A DNA stretch of 26,967 nt, from assembly GCA_040081265.1 (NCBI GenBank), contig JBEBGV010000064.1, forward strand, positions 1-26,967, in the 5' to 3' direction. The translations under genes were made by a program, and so were the position numbers. Within the stretch, counting starts at the first letter, position 1; each line of letters opens with the position of its first letter. The stretch is from JBEBGV01 sp040081265. GTDB lineage: Bacteria; Acidobacteriota; Vicinamibacteria; Vicinamibacterales; UBA2999. Under the pieces are notes generated by a model, which saw only the letters and a list, made by a program, of their open reading frames with translations, was not told the origin of the DNA and searched no databases. Positions 7,200-14,553 of the stretch are shown in pieces.

Positions 7200-7952
7200 A
7201 TGATGCGACCCATCTGGCTTGCAATTATCGCCGCGGTGATGGCATTCACGGGCGTTCTGTTCGCTCAGGCGCCGGTCACGCCGTCGCCTGCCACGCCGCC
7301 GGCGGCTCGGCGTCCCTCCGTTCTACCTCCCGGTGATCGCATGGCCTATATGCGGAGCGTTGCCGATGCGCTCGGGGTGGACTGCGGCTACTGCCACGCG
7401 GGTCGTGGGGGAAACACGCCAACGACGTCGGCGCAGACGCAGACGACAAAGGGCCTGCAGCGTGTTGAAGTCGCGCGCGAGATGTTCCTGATGGTCGATC
7501 AGCTCAATGCGAACATCCAGAGGGTCACGGGTAAGCCCCCGACCGAAGCCACCCGCGTCAGCTGCGTGACCTGCCATCGCGGCGTGCCGATCCCGATGCA
7601 GATCAGCGACCTGATGTGGCAGACGTCGATGAAGGACGGTGGAGAGGCGGCGGTGGCCAGGTACAGGGACCTGCGTGCTCGCTTCTATGGTCGCCAGGCC
7701 TACGACTTCGGTGAGCTGGCGCTCATCTCGATGACCGAGCGCCTGGCCAACGTACGTCCCGACGCCGCCGTGGCGCTGCTGCGCATGAACATCGACTTCC
7801 ACCCCGATTCGGTGCAGAGCCGAATCTCGCTCGCCTACGCCTTGACCCGGGGCCGTGACTACCAGGGTGCGATTGCGGCACTCCGCGAGGCGCTGCGGCT
7901 CGACCCGGCCAACGGCGTGGCGAAGGGGATGCTGGCGCAACTGGATCAGTAG
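7200..7952 (+). CDS. exported c-type cytochrome with TPR-like C-terminus
   Basis: This is a periplasmic cytochrome c with two covalent heme sites, CGYCH (Cys62, Cys65, His66) and CVTCH (Cys122, Cys125, His126). The spacing and surrounding sequence (MRSVADALGVDCGYCHAG and later SCVTCHRGVPIP) resemble the photosynthetic reaction-centre cytochrome subunit-like proteins that are common in non-phototrophic Acidobacteriota. A signal peptide, MMRPIWLAIIAAVMAFTGVLFAQ, precedes a Pro/Ala-rich linker. After residue about 160 comes a helical region ending in ALTRGRDYQGAIAALREALRLDPANG, a clear tetratricopeptide-like unit. The total is 250 residues. Two adjacent ATG codons (7200 and 7203) could start it. 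It lies 87 nt upstream of the [2Fe-2S]/molybdenum hydroxylase pair, which has no FAD subunit, so it is a candidate electron acceptor. That link is inference from position. Confidence 0.88.
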   Translation: MMRPIWLAIIAAVMAFTGVLFAQAPVTPSPATPPAARRPSVLPPGDRMAYMRSVADALGVDCGYCHAGRGGNTPTTSAQTQTTKGLQRVEVAREMFLMVDQLNANIQRVTGKPPTEATRVSCVTCHRGVPIPMQISDLMWQTSMKDGGEAAVARYRDLRARFYGRQAYDFGELALISMTERLANVRPDAAVALLRMNIDFHPDSVQSRISLAYALTRGRDYQGAIAALREALRLDPANGVAKGMLAQLDQ

Positions 7953-7968
7953 GTGTCGCCGACCGTAA

Positions 7969-7996
7969 CCCCTATCGCCCATCCCCCATCCCCTAG
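7969..7996. repeat. degenerate heptamer array (TAGGGGA-type, reverse strand)
   Basis: On the reverse strand the sequence reads TAGGGGA, TGGGGGA, TGGGCGA, TAGGGG: four units of a 7-bp period with one or two changes each. It lies between the cytochrome and the [2Fe-2S] subunit genes and ends next to a TAAAAT hexamer. The same type of unit recurs at 10764 and, more loosely, at 12353. Confidence 0.65.
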
Positions 7997-8002
7997 TAAA
8001 AT
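7997..8002 (+). promoter_or_regulatory. candidate -10 element TAAAAT
   Basis: TAAAAT directly follows the heptamer array and lies 37 nt before the ATG at 8040. No -35 box is convincing because the expected place is inside the array. Confidence 0.3.
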
Positions 8003-8039
8003 CCAGCCGCCCACGAACAACTCGGGGCGAGGTGCAGAT

Positions 8040-8531
8040 ATGGCAAACGTGAGTCTGAACGTGAACGGGAAAGCCTCGACGGTCGACGTACCCGCGGACA
8101 TGCCCCTGTTGTGGGTGCTCCGCGACGTGCTGAATCTCAAGGGGACCAAATTCGGGTGCGGAATCGGACAGTGTGGCGCCTGCACGGTGCACCTGAATGG
8201 TCGCGCCGTTCGTGCGTGCCAGACGCTGGCCTCGGCAGCCAACAACGCTCGCGTGACCACCATCGAGGGCCTGTCGCCGGACGGCTCGCACCCGCTCCAG
8301 GTCGCCTGGGAGGCGATCGACGTGCCGCAGTGCGGCTACTGTCAGGCCGGTCAGATCATGTCCGCCTCAGCGCTGCTCGCGACGACGCCCAAGCCGACCG
8401 ACGCGGATATCGACCGGGCGATGAACGGCAACATCTGCCGCTGCGGTACGTATCTCCGTATCCGCGAAGCGATTCACCGCGCCGCCGGTCAGGCGCCCCG
8501 TCCTGTGCAGACCGCACAGGCCGAGCGATAA
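8040..8531 (+). CDS. (2Fe-2S)-binding subunit of a xanthine dehydrogenase-family Mo hydroxylase (IorA-like)
   Basis: This 163-residue protein is the electron-transfer subunit of a molybdenum hydroxylase. It carries two [2Fe-2S] clusters. The plant-ferredoxin-type cluster is bound by Cys40, Cys45, Cys48 and Cys60 (GCGIGQCGACTVHLNG and RAC), and the second by Cys98, Cys101, Cys133 and Cys135 (QCGYCQAGQIM and NICRCGTY). The length and layout match the alpha subunit of isoquinoline 1-oxidoreductase. The ATG at 8040 begins MANVSLNVNGKAS, the expected start of the ferredoxin domain; an open frame back to 7953 adds only low-complexity sequence. The gene ends 9 nt before the large subunit, whose AAGGAGG ribosome site overlaps this stop region, so the two are co-translated. 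No signal peptide is present, and export would ride on the Tat signal of the large subunit. Confidence 0.95.
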   Translation: MANVSLNVNGKASTVDVPADMPLLWVLRDVLNLKGTKFGCGIGQCGACTVHLNGRAVRACQTLASAANNARVTTIEGLSPDGSHPLQVAWEAIDVPQCGYCQAGQIMSASALLATTPKPTDADIDRAMNGNICRCGTYLRIREAIHRAAGQAPRPVQTAQAER

Positions 8532-8540
8532 GGAGGAGCC

Positions 8541-10763
8541 ATGGACACCAACGTGCTCACACGCCGTTCGTTCCTGCGCTTCACCGCGCTTGCTGGCGGC
8601 GGCCTGATGGTCGCCAGTTACCTCGATCCGATTGCCGAAATACTTGCGCAGGGTCCAGGCGGTCCGCCAGCCACCTTCGCGGCCAACGCCTTCGTCAAGA
8701 TCTCCGCCGACAACATCGTCACCATCGTCTCGAAGAATCCGGAAATCGGTCAGGGCATCAAGACCGCACTGCCGATGCTCATCGCCGAAGAGCTCGAGGT
8801 GCCGTGGGATCAGGTGCGCATCGAGCAGGCCGATCTCGACCAGACGAAATACGGTCCTCAGGTTGCCGGTGGCAGCACCGCGACACCGACCAACTACGAC
8901 CCGATGCGTCGGGTGGGCGCGGCGATGCGTGTGACCTTCGTGAAGGCGGCCGCAGAGACGTGGGGCGTTGCCGAATCCGAGTGCGTCGCGGCCAACACAC
9001 GCGTCACGCACACGGCGACGGGCCGCGCGTTGACCTATGGTCAGCTCACCGCCAGGGTGGTCACGATGACGCCGCCGGACCTGCAGACAGTGCCGCTCAA
9101 GGCACAGAGCGCCCACACGATTGCCGGGCGCCCGCACGCCGGCGTGGACAACCGCCGCATCGTCACCGGCCAGCCGACGTTTGGCATCGACTTCACGCTG
9201 CCCGGGATGCTCTTTGCTGTCTACGAGAAATCGCCGGTGTTTGCGGCCAAGCCTGTGCGCGCCAACGTGGACGAGATCAAGGCGATGCCTGGCGTCCGCC
9301 ATGTGCTGATGATCGAGGGGACGGAAGACCTGCGCGGCCTCCTGCCCGGCGTGGCCATCGTGGCCGACTCGTGGTGGCAGGCCCGCACGGCACGGCAGAA
9401 GCTGCAGGTCACGTGGGCCGAACATCCGACGTCGCAGCAGAGCAGCGAGGGATATGCGGCGGCGGCCCAGCGCCTCTCGCAGCAGACGCCGGCGTTCCCG
9501 CTGCGTGTGGACGGCAACGTGGACCAGGCGTTTGCAGCGGCGGGCGCAAAGGTCGTGGAAGCAGCCTACGCGTATCCCTTCATCTCGCACTCGCCACTCG
9601 AGCCGCAGAACTGCACGGCGCACTACCAGAACGGCAGGATGGAGATATGGGCGCCCACGCAGACGCCGCAGCAGGGCAAGCAGCTGGTGTCCACCGTGCT
9701 CAACATCCCGATGGACAACATCACGCTGCACATCCAGCGTGCTGGCGGCGGCTTCGGACGACGGCTCACCAACGACTACATGGGTGAGGCGTGCGCGATT
9801 GCCAAAGAGATCGGCGTGCCTGTGAAGGTGCTGTGGACGCGCGAAGACGACATGCACTTCGATCACTATCGTCCCGGTGGCTTCCACTTCCTGAAGGGCG
9901 CTGTTGACGCATCAGGCAAGCTGAGCGCCTGGAAGAACCATTTTGTCAGCTACGGCGACAACGCGCGTGGCGCCCAGGGTTTCTCCAACTCAGCGAACAT
10001 CGCGCCGGTTGAATTTCCGGCCCGCTTTGTTCCGAACTTCGACTTCAAGTCCACGCTGATTCCGCTCGGCGTACCAACCGGCGCGCTGCGCGCCCCACGC
10101 AGCAACGCGTTTGCCTGGGTGTTCCAGTCGTTCATCGACGAACTCGCGCTGGCAGCGGGCAAGGATCCGCTGCAGTTCCGGCTCGAGATGCTGGCAGACG
10201 CCGGGATGCCCGAACCCGCTCAGGGTGGGGATGGGTTCCGCGCCGAGCGCATGCGCGGCGTGCTCGAGTCAGTGCGCGACCGGTCGGGCTGGGGCCGGAA
10301 GACGATGCCCGCGCGGACGGCGATGGGCGTCGCGTTCCAGTACAGCCACCGCGGCTACTTCGCCAACGTGGCCGAGGTCTCGGTTGACGCCGAGAACCGC
10401 GTCAAGGTGAACAAGGTGTGGGTGGTGGGCGACATCGGCAGCCAGATCGTGAACCCGAGTTCGGCGATCAACCAGGGGCAGGGCGCGGTGATCGAAGGCA
10501 TGAGCCACCTGATGAACTGGGAGATCACGATCCAGGGCGGCCGCGTGGTGCAGGGCAACTTCCACCAGTACCAGCCTACGCGCATCACGCAGGCGCCGCC
10601 TGAGATCGACGTGCACTTCCTGCTGACGAACAATCCGCCAACCGGGCTCGGGGAACCGGCGCTGCCCCCAACCGTCCCCGCGATTGCCAACGCGATAGCG
10701 ACAGTGACCGGCAGGCGCGTTCGTCAGTTGCCGCTGGCCAAGAGCGGCTACCGGTGGGCGTAG
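8541..10763 (+). CDS. molybdopterin-binding subunit of xanthine dehydrogenase-family hydroxylase (IorB-like), Tat-exported
   Basis: This 740-residue protein is the catalytic molybdenum-cofactor subunit. Enzymes of this family hydroxylate N-heterocycles or oxidise aldehydes. A twin-arginine signal, TRRSFLRFTALAGGG (residues 7-21), marks export to the periplasm as a folded complex with the small subunit. Cofactor-binding segments include QRAGGGFGRR and GALRAPRSNAFAWVFQSFIDELA. The conserved catalytic Glu appears in TGLGEPALPPTVPAIANAI near the C-terminus. The length and single-chain form match the IorB-type beta subunit rather than three-subunit xanthine dehydrogenases, and no FAD subunit gene is nearby. 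A strong AAGGAGG lies 4 nt before the ATG. Electrons probably go to a cytochrome, perhaps the one encoded just upstream. The substrate is unknown; an aldehyde dehydrogenase gene follows after a terminator. Confidence 0.93.
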   Translation: MDTNVLTRRSFLRFTALAGGGLMVASYLDPIAEILAQGPGGPPATFAANAFVKISADNIVTIVSKNPEIGQGIKTALPMLIAEELEVPWDQVRIEQADLDQTKYGPQVAGGSTATPTNYDPMRRVGAAMRVTFVKAAAETWGVAESECVAANTRVTHTATGRALTYGQLTARVVTMTPPDLQTVPLKAQSAHTIAGRPHAGVDNRRIVTGQPTFGIDFTLPGMLFAVYEKSPVFAAKPVRANVDEIKAMPGVRHVLMIEGTEDLRGLLPGVAIVADSWWQARTARQKLQVTWAEHPTSQQSSEGYAAAAQRLSQQTPAFPLRVDGNVDQAFAAAGAKVVEAAYAYPFISHSPLEPQNCTAHYQNGRMEIWAPTQTPQQGKQLVSTVLNIPMDNITLHIQRAGGGFGRRLTNDYMGEACAIAKEIGVPVKVLWTREDDMHFDHYRPGGFHFLKGAVDASGKLSAWKNHFVSYGDNARGAQGFSNSANIAPVEFPARFVPNFDFKSTLIPLGVPTGALRAPRSNAFAWVFQSFIDELALAAGKDPLQFRLEMLADAGMPEPAQGGDGFRAERMRGVLESVRDRSGWGRKTMPARTAMGVAFQYSHRGYFANVAEVSVDAENRVKVNKVWVVGDIGSQIVNPSSAINQGQGAVIEGMSHLMNWEITIQGGRVVQGNFHQYQPTRITQAPPEIDVHFLLTNNPPTGLGEPALPPTVPAIANAIATVTGRRVRQLPLAKSGYRWA

Positions 10764-10784
10764 TAGGGGATAGGGCATGGAGTG
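10764..10784. repeat. short heptamer array TAGGGGA / TAGGGCA / TGGAGTG
   Basis: Directly after the stop of the Mo subunit come three units of 7-bp period, the first two nearly identical and matching the array at 7969-7996. It is too short to be certain, but the shared unit suggests common origin. Confidence 0.4.
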
Positions 10785-10785
10785 A

Positions 10786-10820
10786 GGCCGTCGCGCTCGG
10801 CGCGGCGGCCTTTTCTTTTT
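10786..10820 (+). terminator. Rho-independent terminator after the Mo hydroxylase genes
   Basis: GGCCGTCGCGC and GCGCGGCGGCC pair as an 11-bp stem (one G-T pair) around a TCG loop, followed at once by TTTTCTTTTT. This is the clearest intrinsic terminator in the window and marks the end of the cytochrome/Mo hydroxylase unit. Confidence 0.92.
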
Positions 10821-10842
10821 GGGCGGCGGGTGTTGGGTTGCC

Positions 10843-10871
10843 GTACGTAGGCCGGACCTTCAGGTCCGGCG
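10843..10871 (+). repeat. GTACGTAGG palindromic repeat, single copy
   Basis: GTACGTAG leads into arms GCCGGACC (10851-10858) and GGTCCGGC (10863-10870) around TTCA. It is the same element as at 2114-2204, with compensating changes in both arms. It ends 11 nt before the aldehyde dehydrogenase ATG, so the hairpin would sit in the mRNA leader and close to the ribosome site. Confidence 0.8.
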
Positions 10872-10882
10872 CTGGAGTCTGC

Positions 10883-12352
10883 ATGTCGATCTCGACCGGA
10901 TTGATGAACGAGGCGCAGTGGCGTGACCACGTGTTCACGGGGGCGTGGGTCCCGTCGCGCGGGGGCGTTCTCGACGTCAGGGAACCGGCCTCGGGCGATG
11001 CACTGACGCGGGTCGGGCTCGCCAACGCAGAAGATGTGACGGCGTCGGCCGCGGCAGCCGCGGGTGCCCAACCGGCCTGGGCGGAGATGCCGCCGCAGGA
11101 ACGGGCCCAGGTGTTTCGCGAGACGGCGCGCCTGGTTCGCGTGCACGGCGACGACATCAAGCACTGGATGGTCCGGGAGACTGGGTCCATCCCGCCCAAG
11201 ATCGACGTCGAGCTGAAGATGGCCGAAGGCATCCTGAATCAGGCCGCGGCGATGCCGGGCGAGCCACAGGGCCTCGTGCTTCCCTCGACGGGCGGACGGA
11301 TCAGCCTCGCGCGCAGGCAGCCGCACGGCGTCGTGGGCGTGATCTCGCCCTTCAATTTCCCGTTAATCCTGTCGATCCGCGCCGTCGCTCCGGCACTGGC
11401 GCTCGGCAATGCTGTGCTGCTGAAACCGGATCCGCAAACGCCGCTTGGCGGCGGCTACGTGATCGCACGCCTGTTTGAGCAGGCCGGCCTGCCCGCGGGG
11501 CTGCTGCACGTGCTCCCGGGCGGTGCGGATGTGGGTGAGGCGATGTGTGTCGATCCGAACATCGCGATGATCGCCTTCACCGGCTCGACCGCAGCGGGTC
11601 GTCGAGTCGGTGCACTCGCCGGAGAGCGTCTCAAACGGGTGTCGCTCGAGCTTGGTGGCAACAACTGCCTGGTCATCCTCGACGATGCCGATCTGGACAC
11701 GGCGGCGTCAAATGCCAGGTGGGGAGCATGGCTGCATCAGGGACAGATCTGCATGACGACGGGGCGCATCCTCGTTGATCAGAAGATCGCTCCGGCCCTG
11801 GTCGAGCGCCTGGCGGCAGTCGCGGATCACTTGCCGGTCGGCGATCCCGCGCGAGAGCAGGTTGCTCTTGGTCCGCTCATCAACGAACGACAGCGCGATC
11901 GGGTTCACAGGATCGTCCACGACACGGTGGCGGCTGGGGCAACGCTGAGAGCGGGCGGGACCTTTGAAGGGTTGTTCTATCGGCCGACGGTGCTCGACGG
12001 TGTGCGTCCAGGCATGCGGGCCTTCGATGAGGAAATCTTCGGCCCGGTCGCGGCGGTCACGACGTTTGCCACCGACGATGAGGCCGTGGCCCTGGCCAAT
12101 CGCAGCGAGTTCGGGCTGTCCGCTGGCGTGATCTCCGGCTCTGTCTCGCGCGCGCTTGCTCTGGGCAACCGGCTGAAGACCGGTATCCTGCACATCAACG
12201 ATCAGACCGTGGGCGACGAGCCGCACGTGCCGTTTGGTGGTCGCGGTGCGTCAGGCAATGGCACACGTGTCGGAGGCCCCGCCAACTGGGAAGAGTTCAC
12301 CCAGTGGCAGTGGGTGACGATTCAGGACAAGGCGACGGCGTATCCCTTTTAG
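10883..12352 (+). CDS. NAD(P)-dependent aldehyde dehydrogenase, benzaldehyde/vanillin dehydrogenase type
   Basis: This cytoplasmic enzyme of 489 residues oxidises an aldehyde to the acid with NAD(P)+. The usual aldehyde dehydrogenase landmarks are present: Asn158 in ISPFNFP, Lys181 in LLKPDPQTP, the general base Glu256 in SLELGGNN, and the nucleophile Cys290 in HQGQICMTTGR. The motif EIFGPVAAVT near the C-terminus is also intact. The sequences around Cys290 and in HINDQTVGDEPHVPFGG are most like benzaldehyde and vanillin dehydrogenases, so an aromatic aldehyde is a likely substrate. The ATG at 10883 is chosen because it gives the normal N-terminus; the frame stays open back to 10754 through a terminator and a repeat and cannot be coding there. 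It is separated from the Mo hydroxylase by a strong terminator, so it is a separate transcript. Confidence 0.93.
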   Translation: MSISTGLMNEAQWRDHVFTGAWVPSRGGVLDVREPASGDALTRVGLANAEDVTASAAAAAGAQPAWAEMPPQERAQVFRETARLVRVHGDDIKHWMVRETGSIPPKIDVELKMAEGILNQAAAMPGEPQGLVLPSTGGRISLARRQPHGVVGVISPFNFPLILSIRAVAPALALGNAVLLKPDPQTPLGGGYVIARLFEQAGLPAGLLHVLPGGADVGEAMCVDPNIAMIAFTGSTAAGRRVGALAGERLKRVSLELGGNNCLVILDDADLDTAASNARWGAWLHQGQICMTTGRILVDQKIAPALVERLAAVADHLPVGDPAREQVALGPLINERQRDRVHRIVHDTVAAGATLRAGGTFEGLFYRPTVLDGVRPGMRAFDEEIFGPVAAVTTFATDDEAVALANRSEFGLSAGVISGSVSRALALGNRLKTGILHINDQTVGDEPHVPFGGRGASGNGTRVGGPANWEEFTQWQWVTIQDKATAYPF

Positions 12353-12377
12353 TGGGTAGTGGGTGGTAGGTAGTAGG
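12353..12377. repeat. degenerate heptamer array TGGGTAG / TGGGTGG / TAGGTAG
   Basis: Directly after the aldehyde dehydrogenase stop codon the sequence reads TGGGTAG, TGGGTGG, TAGGTAG, TAGG, a 7-bp period with small changes, running straight into the next palindromic repeat. Confidence 0.55.
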
Positions 12378-12398
12378 CCGGGTCCGAAGGACCCGGCG
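12370..12398 (+). repeat. palindromic repeat, variant copy (GTAGTAGG)
   Basis: GTAGTAG leads into arms GCCGGGTCC (12377-12385) and GGACCCGGC (12389-12397) around GAA. The arms are identical to those of the copy at 14518. Its 3' edge, GGCGGGGAG, may double as the ribosome site of the small open frame at 12408. Confidence 0.8.
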
Positions 12399-12407
12399 GG
12401 GAGTCTG

Positions 12408-12557
12408 GTGAGGAAGCCATCTCGGCCGCAGTGGGTGCAGGTGCTGATTGTCGTGCTGGTCGGCGTGGTCGTGTTTGCCTTGTCGTGGATCACGCAGTAC
12501 ACGATGACCAGGGCACTTCAGCGGCCAGGCGCGACGCGAGCGCCCGCGGCGCGATAG
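12408..12557 (+). CDS. small single-helix membrane peptide, 49 aa (tentative)
   Basis: A GTG start at 12408, preceded by GGGGAG, would give a 49-residue peptide with a basic N-terminus (RKPSRPQ), one hydrophobic helix from about residue 9 to 26 (VQVLIVVLVGVVVFALSW) and a short basic tail. This positive-inside layout is typical of real small membrane proteins. Codon use in the helix looks ordinary for the genome. It ends 12 nt before the start of the membrane-anchored MBL hydrolase, so the two may be co-expressed. The frame also stays open upstream through the repeat to 12363, which is not credible coding. No family is recognised, and the gene could be a chance open frame. Confidence 0.45.
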   Translation: MRKPSRPQWVQVLIVVLVGVVVFALSWITQYTMTRALQRPGATRAPAAR

Positions 12558-12569
12558 TCTCTTGTCGAT

Positions 12570-13340
12570 ATGAAAAAGGCTTTACTGATCGTCGGTGGTG
12601 TTCTGGTGGTGCTTGTCCTGCTTGTGGGAGGGCTCGTCGCCGTCACGTTCATGGGTCGCAAGGCGGTGACCGATGGACTCGAAGTCGGCGGCACGAGGAT
12701 CGTGGCCGATGGCATCGTGACGGTGGGCATGCTGCCCGTGGGTGCCGGACAGGTCGCGCTGATCGACGCCGGCAATGATGCCGAAGGCAAAGCCGTGCTG
12801 GCCGAACTGTCTCGTCGTCAGCTCGGGCCCGACGCGGTGGTCGCCATCTTTCTCACCCACGGCCACGCTGATCACACCGGAGCCACGAAGCTCTTTCCGC
12901 AGGCGCAGGTCATGGCGCTCGAGCGGGAGGTGGCTCTGGTCGAAGGTCGGGAAGGCGCCACCGGCCCCCTGCTGCGGCTGATGCCGGTGAGTCCGACAGG
13001 GATCACCGTGTCGCGTGCGCTGCAGGACGGGGAGACGGTCATGGTCGGGGACGTTCCGGTGCGAGTCTTCGCCGTTCCTGGACACACGCCCGGCAGCGCG
13101 GCGTACCTGGTGAATGGGGTGCTCTTCGTTGGTGACTCTGCTGACGTGGCGAGCGACGAGCGTCTTCAGGGTGCACCGTGGATCTTCAGCGACAGTCAGG
13201 CGACCAACCGCTCGTCTCTTGTTGCGCTTGCTCGTCGCCTGCAGGAGGACGGCGTGGAGGTGACGACGATCGCGCCGGCGCACTCGGGCGTCGTGACCGA
13301 CGGTCTCGCGGCGCTCGACGCCTTCGCGCGCCAGCAGTAG
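12570..13340 (+). CDS. membrane-anchored MBL-fold metallo-hydrolase
   Basis: This 256-residue protein begins with an N-terminal membrane anchor (about residues 4-27, LLIVGGVLVVLVLLVGGLVAV), so the catalytic domain probably faces the periplasm. The metallo-beta-lactamase zinc site is complete: THGHADHTG gives His97, His99, Asp101 and His102; GHTPGS gives His172; VGDSAD gives Asp189; and APAHSG gives His238. This glyoxalase II-like ligand set indicates a working dinuclear hydrolase, in contrast with the two ligand-less paralogues at 4382-6671. The N-terminal part, GTRIVADGIVTVGMLPVGAGQVALIDAG, is the usual first strand pair. The substrate is unknown (thioester, lactone or phosphoester are all possible). 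No good Shine-Dalgarno is seen before the ATG; TAGTCT about 13 nt upstream could be a -10 box of an almost leaderless message. Confidence 0.9.
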   Translation: MKKALLIVGGVLVVLVLLVGGLVAVTFMGRKAVTDGLEVGGTRIVADGIVTVGMLPVGAGQVALIDAGNDAEGKAVLAELSRRQLGPDAVVAIFLTHGHADHTGATKLFPQAQVMALEREVALVEGREGATGPLLRLMPVSPTGITVSRALQDGETVMVGDVPVRVFAVPGHTPGSAAYLVNGVLFVGDSADVASDERLQGAPWIFSDSQATNRSSLVALARRLQEDGVEVTTIAPAHSGVVTDGLAALDAFARQQ

Positions 13341-13370
13341 GGCTGTGCTGTCCTTGCGCGCCCCGGTAAG

Positions 13371-14525
13371 ATGATTGTCTCAATGACCACGTCGCTGCCG
13401 ACCGCTGATCGCATTCTCCTCGGCCCCGGACCGAGCACTATCTCACCGCGCGTCATGCGCGCCATGGCGGCTCCCGTGCTGAGCCACCTGGACCCCGAGT
13501 TCGTTCCGCTGCTCGATGACGTGCGGGCGCGCCTGTTGAGGGTCTTTCAGGCGCCGCCCGACAGCCTGACGATTGCCATCTCAGGGACGGGCACCTCCGG
13601 CATGGAAGCGACGGTCGCCAATCTCGTCGGCGAGGGTACGCGGGTGCTTGCCGTCGTGGGGGGCTACTTTGGCGAGCGCCTGGCCGAGATGTGTCGTCGT
13701 TACGGCGCCACCGTCACGCGGGTCGATGTCGAGTGGGGGCGTGCGGTGGACCCCGACGCGGTGCGCGCGGCGCTCAAGGCGACGCCCGCGGACGTCGTTG
13801 CCATCGTGCATGCCGAAACATCCACCGGCGTGTTGAACCCCGTGAAGGAGATAGCTGCCATCGCCCACGCGGCAGGCGCGTTGATCCTCGTCGATGCCGT
13901 CACCTCGCTTGGTGCACACCCTGTTGATGTGGCCGGAGACGGACTCGACGTGGTGTACAGCTGCACCCAGAAGGGAATTGGTGCACCGTCCGGAATGGCG
14001 CCGATTGCCTGGACGCCAGCCGCGCGGGCGAGGGCCGTCACGAGCCGGAGCTTTTACTTCGACCTGACGCTCCTCGAGGACTACTGGGTCAGACGCAAGT
14101 ATCACCATACGCTGTCGTCTACGATGATTTATGCGTTGCGCGAGGCGCTCCTGGCGGTGGAGGAAGAAGGCCTGGACGCGCGATGGGCGCGACACAAGCG
14201 CAATCATGAGGCACTGGTGCGCGGGCTCTCGGCGCTGGGCCTCGACCTGCTGCCGCCAGCTCCTGAACGTCTCTGGACGCTCAACGCGGTCAAGGTGCCG
14301 GCAGGCGTGGACGAGGCTGCGGTGCGTCGTCTGCTGTTGACGCAGTTCTCGATTGAGATCGGCGCAGGGCTGGGTCCGCTGGCGGGAAAAGTGTGGCGCG
14401 TGGGCCTGATGGGCGCGAGCTCGACCGCGTCGCTCGTGACCTTGTTCCTGGGCGCGTTCGGCCAGGCGCTCGCTGCCAACGGTCACGCCTGCGATCCTGG
14501 AGCCGGCGTTGCGGCGTGTACGTAG
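13371..14525 (+). CDS. class V aminotransferase, serine-pyruvate/alanine-glyoxylate type
   Basis: This is a PLP-dependent enzyme of fold type I, 384 residues, in the family of alanine-glyoxylate and serine-pyruvate aminotransferases. It moves an amino group from alanine or serine to glyoxylate or pyruvate. LLGPGPSTISPRVMRAM is the standard N-terminal substrate/PLP segment, and GTGTSGMEA (72-80) forms the phosphate-binding turn. Asp175 in DAVTSLG contacts the PLP ring, and Lys201 in SCTQKGIGAPSG is the Schiff-base lysine. ATG at 13371 is used; ATG at 13383 is also possible, because a TAAGAT hexamer at 13367-13372 could be the -10 box of a leaderless message. The TAG stop lies inside a palindromic repeat, so the last residues (ACT) may come from the repeat. 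It follows the MBL hydrolase by 30 nt. Confidence 0.92.
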   Translation: MIVSMTTSLPTADRILLGPGPSTISPRVMRAMAAPVLSHLDPEFVPLLDDVRARLLRVFQAPPDSLTIAISGTGTSGMEATVANLVGEGTRVLAVVGGYFGERLAEMCRRYGATVTRVDVEWGRAVDPDAVRAALKATPADVVAIVHAETSTGVLNPVKEIAAIAHAAGALILVDAVTSLGAHPVDVAGDGLDVVYSCTQKGIGAPSGMAPIAWTPAARARAVTSRSFYFDLTLLEDYWVRRKYHHTLSSTMIYALREALLAVEEEGLDARWARHKRNHEALVRGLSALGLDLLPPAPERLWTLNAVKVPAGVDEAAVRRLLLTQFSIEIGAGLGPLAGKVWRVGLMGASSTASLVTLFLGAFGQALAANGHACDPGAGVAACT

Positions 14526-14547
14526 GCCGGGTCCGAAGGACCCGGCG
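14518..14547 (+). repeat. GTACGTAGG palindromic repeat overlapping a stop codon
   Basis: GTACGTAG leads into arms GCCGGGTCC (14526-14534) and GGACCCGGC (14538-14546) around GAA. The TAG at 14523-14525 is the stop of the aminotransferase gene. The element lies between convergent genes and its hairpin could help end transcription, though no T-run follows. Confidence 0.85.
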
Positions 14548-14553
14548 TGACCG

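Noticed and set aside
8111..9787. 558-codon open frame on the plus strand and 506-codon frame on the minus strand across the Mo hydroxylase genes
   Set aside because: Both are shadows in GC-rich sequence. Their proteins are Arg/Ala/His-rich without any family motif, while the chosen frames carry complete [2Fe-2S] and Mo-cofactor motifs.
10754..10882. Upstream coding extension of the aldehyde dehydrogenase
   Set aside because: This stretch holds an intrinsic terminator and a palindromic repeat, so the open frame is accidental.
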